From assembly GCA_963736595.1 (NCBI GenBank), contig CAVTPG010000011.1, forward strand, positions 186,001-250,000: a stretch of 64,000 bases of DNA. The letters are read 5' to 3'. This document shows, in pieces, positions 61,007-64,000 of this stretch; positions within the stretch are counted from its first letter, which is position 1, and every line of letters begins with the position of its first letter. Below the pieces are notes generated by a model, which saw only the letters and a program-made list of their open reading frames with translations, searched no databases and was not told where the DNA came from. The translations under genes and the position numbers were made by a program. The DNA is from Parapontixanthobacter sp963736595 (GTDB taxonomy: Bacteria > Pseudomonadota > Alphaproteobacteria > Sphingomonadales > Sphingomonadaceae).

Positions 61007-61399
61007 TTAAATCAGGCCCAGCTTTTGCAATTTCCCGGCCAGCTTTCCGGGCAAAATTTCGCCAATATCTTCACCTTCGGCAAGGTCGCGCGGCGCGTCA
61101 TCATGTGCGAGATAGCGCCACCCCTGATGCGCACGTTTGGGACGCGGCAACACGGCAACCAGTCTTGGCTCCAGATGGATCCACCAGCGGCCTTCCGGCG
61201 TTTGCTCGAACCCCTTTATCGGGGTGCGCCCGACCAGTGCATGATCGCGGATCCAGTATAGCGAGCCGTCCACCATTTCCTCATGCCGTTTGGGCAAATA
61301 GCGCGTTGTCAGGCGCATATCCTTGCGGTTGCGAAACCAGCTTTCCAGATCGGCATGGCTCTTGGCCCCGAATGCAATCTTGGTCATGTGTAGCGGCAT
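61007..61399 (-). CDS. DUF1489 family protein
   Basis: A ~130-residue protein: MPLHMTKIAFGAKSHADLESW, then RLTTRYLPKRHEEMVDGSLYWIRDHALVGRTPI and LAHDDAPRDLAEGEDIGEILPG. These match DUF1489, a conserved alphaproteobacterial family without known function. ATGs at 61399 and 61387 are possible starts. The frame is open to 61636 but the added part overlaps the divergent acyltransferase leader and looks non-coding. Confidence 0.85.
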   Translation of the reverse strand: MPLHMTKIAFGAKSHADLESWFRNRKDMRLTTRYLPKRHEEMVDGSLYWIRDHALVGRTPIKGFEQTPEGRWWIHLEPRLVAVLPRPKRAHQGWRYLAHDDAPRDLAEGEDIGEILPGKLAGKLQKLGLI

Positions 61400-61595
61400 A
61401 TCGGCCAAGATAGTGGTTAACGCAGACGGCTCAAGGGATAGAAACAGACGGACGATCCATCGGAGACCCGCACTTCCTTTAATGAACCTGAAGCCTTTAC
61501 GATATAAGGCAGCTGTCATAATCGGGCGCGGGTGCTTGTTTACGAGGATCGCGGACATCGCCGCGTCCGCTGCCGCAAGTTCAAGTCGGGGGCTT

Positions 61596-62639
61596 ATGCC
61601 AAACGAGATTATTGCGCGCAGGCCATCTGCCGACAATACGCTTTATACGTTGCAAGCCGGGCGCGGGATCGCCGCGCTCGCAGTCGTGCTTCATCATGCA
61701 GACAACGCCGTATCAAAGCAAAACGCACCGCTGCCTGAATGGCTTTCGACGATTTTTGCTTATGGCTATCTCGGCGTGGATTTCTTCTTCGTGCTGTCGG
61801 GCTTCATTATTTATTACGTAAATCATTCAAGAACGCAGCAGCCCGGCTTTGCCAGCAAATATTTGAAAAGCCGCTTTGTTCGGGTTTTCATTCCGTATTG
61901 GCCGATCGGGATTGCGGTTGCGATTGCGTATATGCTGTTGCCCGGGCTGGCATCAGGCGCGAATGATTGGGGCTGGTTCTCGACGCTGACCTTGTTGCCT
62001 GCTTCCGAAGGTCCGGCGCTGGCCCCTGCATGGACCTTGCAGCACGAAATTCTGTTTTACGCCTTTGCGCTTATCTGTCTGTTGTTAAATCGGTTGCTCC
62101 TGCTCTCTATTGTCGCGGCGATAGCCGTCGCTGCGTATAGCTTTGCCTTACCCGGCGGATACAAGGCCTTGGGGCTGGTCGATCTGGAATTTCTGTTCGG
62201 CATTGTCGTCGCGTGGTGCTTTATCAACGAAAAGATGATGCAGAATGTGGTGTTGGCCTTGGTCGGATTGGCACTGTGCGTGCTCTTCTTCATTGTCGAT
62301 ATACGACTATATTCCGTCATTTTCGGGCTTGGTCTGGCTTTCCTTTTGCTGCCTATCGTGCGTGCAGAGGCCGCCGGTCGTTTTACGATTGGGCCAGTCC
62401 TGACGCTGCTGGGCGGGGCGTCCTATGCGATTTATCTCATTCATTATCCGCTTATGAGCGGGCTGGCGCGTCTGACGTCGGAATGGAATATGATGGCAGC
62501 ATTCGCGCTGCTGGTTACCATCGCGACTGCTGCCGGCATCGCCTATCACAAACTGTTCGAACTGCCCGCCATCAAGCTAAGCCGACATTGGCTGGACAAG
62601 GTGCTGCCTGACAAATCAGCAAAACCCGCTGACAGCTAA
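61596..62639 (+). CDS. Acyltransferase 3 family membrane protein (OafA/YrhL-like)
   Basis: A 347-residue protein with about ten membrane spans. The N-terminal LQAGRGIAALAVVLHHADNAV contains the conserved histidine of the family, and YGYLGVDFFFVLSGFIIYYV is the typical second block. SYAIYLIHYPLMSGLARL is near the end. Family members O-acetylate or acylate polysaccharides, LPS or antibiotics; substrate is unknown. ATG at 61596 is supported by the start of the conserved region. It overlaps the mgtE end by four bases. Confidence 0.9.
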   Translation: MPNEIIARRPSADNTLYTLQAGRGIAALAVVLHHADNAVSKQNAPLPEWLSTIFAYGYLGVDFFFVLSGFIIYYVNHSRTQQPGFASKYLKSRFVRVFIPYWPIGIAVAIAYMLLPGLASGANDWGWFSTLTLLPASEGPALAPAWTLQHEILFYAFALICLLLNRLLLLSIVAAIAVAAYSFALPGGYKALGLVDLEFLFGIVVAWCFINEKMMQNVVLALVGLALCVLFFIVDIRLYSVIFGLGLAFLLLPIVRAEAAGRFTIGPVLTLLGGASYAIYLIHYPLMSGLARLTSEWNMMAAFALLVTIATAAGIAYHKLFELPAIKLSRHWLDKVLPDKSAKPADS

Positions 62640-64000
62640 TTTGCAAGGCCCGCAGCGACGGCCAAGCCTAAGAACGCAAAAAAGCCCATCGAATCGGTAA
62701 TCATTGTCACGAATACGCTGCTGGCCACGGCTGGATCTTGCTTCAAGCGGTCGAAGATCACCGGCACCAGCACTCCGGCCAGCCCCGCCGTCACGACATT
62801 GATGACCATCGCAATCGCGATAACCGCGCCCAGCATCGGCGTGAACAAAGCCGCCGTTGCCAACCCGACCAGCACCGCAATCGTAAAGCCGTTCAATACC
62901 GCCACCTTAAACTCGCGCAGCAGAATGCGCCGGGTGTTCGCGCGGGTTAGCTGGTTCATGGCGATGGCGCGCACCGTCACGGCCATCGTCTGCGTTCCGG
63001 CATTGCCGCCGATGCTAGCCACAATCGGCATCAAAATGGCCAGCGCGACAAGTTTCTCGATCGCCGCTCCGAAGGCCGCAATGATCAGCGATGCGATCAG
63101 CGCCGTGCCGAGGTTGGCAATGAGCCAGCGCACGCGGCTGGTATAGGCATCGCGCAGCGGCTCGTTGATGTCGCCTTCGCCGGCTCCCGCCAGCAGCATC
63201 ACATCTTCGCCCGCTTCCTCAGCAATGATGTGGACCATGTCATCGACTGTAATCTGGCCCACCAGGCGGTCGTTTTCATCAACTACGGCGGCGGAGATCA
63301 GCCCGTATTTCTGAAACATCAGCGCGACTTCTTCCTGATCCAGCATGACCGGAATCAGGGTCTGGTCGCGCTTCATCACATCGGACAGGGCGACATCGCG
63401 CGGGGTACGCAAAATCCATGAAAGCTGGCACGTGCCGACCGGGTGATGCGTGTGATCGACAACAAATATCTCCCAGAAATCCGTCGTTAAGTCACCATCA
63501 TCGCGCAGGAAGTCGATCAAGCCGCCGACCGTCATATGCTCCGGCACGGCCACAAAATCGCGGCTCATCAAGCGGCCTGCGGTCTCTTCGGGATAGCCCA
63601 GCGCCGTCTCGATCGCGATCCGGTCTTCATCGTCCAGCTCGGCCAGAATCGCGCGCTGATCGGGCGCATCCAGATCCTCGATCAGCTGCACCGCATCATC
63701 TGTATCGAGCTGTTCCGCGATGGAAGCGACCGCTTCGGGGGCCAGCGCTTCCATCATGTCCTCGCGGACGTAATCATTCAGTTCGGCGACCACCTCGCTC
63801 GACATGAGATTGGTGATTGATGCGGCGAGGCGATGCCGCTCGTCACGGTCGAACAATTCGAGCAGATCAGCGATGTCGGCATGGTGCAGCGGCTCGACCA
63901 GCTTATAGACGGTATCCGTATCGCCATCGGTCAAAGCGTCGCTGACCGACTGGACGAACTCCTGCTTCAGCGTGTTTTCTTCATCCATCCGCTCGTCATC
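62636..64000 (-). CDS. mgtE: Magnesium transporter MgtE (start beyond window edge)
   Basis: MgtE is a magnesium channel/transporter in the inner membrane. The cytoplasmic N-domain is rich in acidic residues (LVEPLHHADIADLLELFDRDE). Two CBS domains follow, including GYPEETAGRLMSRDFVAV and KYGLISAAVVDENDRLVGQITVDDMV. The C-terminal domain has five spans, with PIVASIGGNAGTQTMAVTVRA as the family signature. An ATG lies at 63988, but the frame stays open to the edge reading DDER, which resembles the usual N-terminus. The true start is probably outside the window. Confidence 0.95.
   Translation of the reverse strand, partial: DDERMDEENTLKQEFVQSVSDALTDGDTDTVYKLVEPLHHADIADLLELFDRDERHRLAASITNLMSSEVVAELNDYVREDMMEALAPEAVASIAEQLDTDDAVQLIEDLDAPDQRAILAELDDEDRIAIETALGYPEETAGRLMSRDFVAVPEHMTVGGLIDFLRDDGDLTTDFWEIFVVDHTHHPVGTCQLSWILRTPRDVALSDVMKRDQTLIPVMLDQEEVALMFQKYGLISAAVVDENDRLVGQITVDDMVHIIAEEAGEDVMLLAGAGEGDINEPLRDAYTSRVRWLIANLGTALIASLIIAAFGAAIEKLVALAILMPIVASIGGNAGTQTMAVTVRAIAMNQLTRANTRRILLREFKVAVLNGFTIAVLVGLATAALFTPMLGAVIAIAMVINVVTAGLAGVLVPVIFDRLKQDPAVASSVFVTMITDSMGFFAFLGLAVAAGLAN

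Overview
The window is a gene-dense stretch (I estimate 58-60% G+C by eye) of an alphaproteobacterial chromosome, most likely Sphingomonadales and probably Erythrobacteraceae (Erythrobacter/Altererythrobacter type). This rests on gene order and product style: lptD-surA-pdxA-rsmA, pepA-DUF2256-holC-ndk, purM-purN divergent from DUF2066-hda, rpmF-plsX-fabH-ihfA-merR, and smc-dsbA-dsbA-dciA divergent from mutY, plus an FeS-type photolyase, CobT, DUF1489, DUF2794 and a PEP-CTERM protein. I see no rRNA, tRNA, CRISPR array, IS element or prophage. Nearly everything is core chromosome.

Layout. 1-339: tail of malate synthase G. 0.3-6.2 kb (minus): LPS export and outer-membrane biogenesis (lptD, surA) with pdxA and rsmA. 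6.3-9.5 kb (plus): leucyl aminopeptidase, DUF2256, holC, ndk and an NTF2-like protein. 9.5-12.8 kb (minus): purM, a purN fused to a YjbR-like domain, and a sulfotransferase. 12.9-16.0 kb (plus): DUF2066, hda, epsC, DUF2794. 16.0-16.7 kb is a non-coding stretch. 16.7-22.2 kb: an SDR, glmU, small unknowns, and exported proteins (PEP-CTERM, L,D-transpeptidase, CAP). 22.4-27.5 kb (minus): the F1 ATP synthase operon atpHAGDC with a lipoprotein gene inserted between atpG and atpD. 27.6-35.3 kb: membrane-tethered trypsin-like protease, Ogt, PhrB-like photolyase, a split HExxH peptidase/TPR gene, and priA. 35.4-45.7 kb: DUF4197, DUF2490, transaldolase, cobT, nitroreductase, cysS, a D-2-hydroxyacid dehydrogenase and an S24 repressor locus. 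46-49.4 kb: rpmF, plsX, fabH, ihfA, merR. 49.4-56.1 kb: smc, two DsbA-like proteins, dciA, mutY. 56.1-64 kb: serine hydrolase, nudC, a FrnE-like protein, small exported proteins, DUF1489, an acyltransferase and mgtE (running off the right edge).

The most important caveat is that several genes expected to be essential or near-essential (cysS, smc, atpG, hda) and mutY are broken by single-base frame changes, and rsmA, glmU, DUF2794 and the HExxH/TPR gene show the same signature near their ends or junctions. The second frame resumes within a few codons and no sequence is lost. I count about twelve such events, nine looking like an extra base and three (all in cysS) like a missing base. These are far more likely to be base-call or assembly errors than real pseudogenes, so the affected genes should be read as intact but mis-sequenced.

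I did not find a convincing new multi-gene system. The most interesting candidates are the cysteine- and histidine-containing lipoprotein translationally coupled inside the ATP synthase operon, the S24 repressor locus with a repeat covering its own ribosome binding site, the purN fusion, the HExxH-TPR protein and the two-membrane-span trypsin-like protease.
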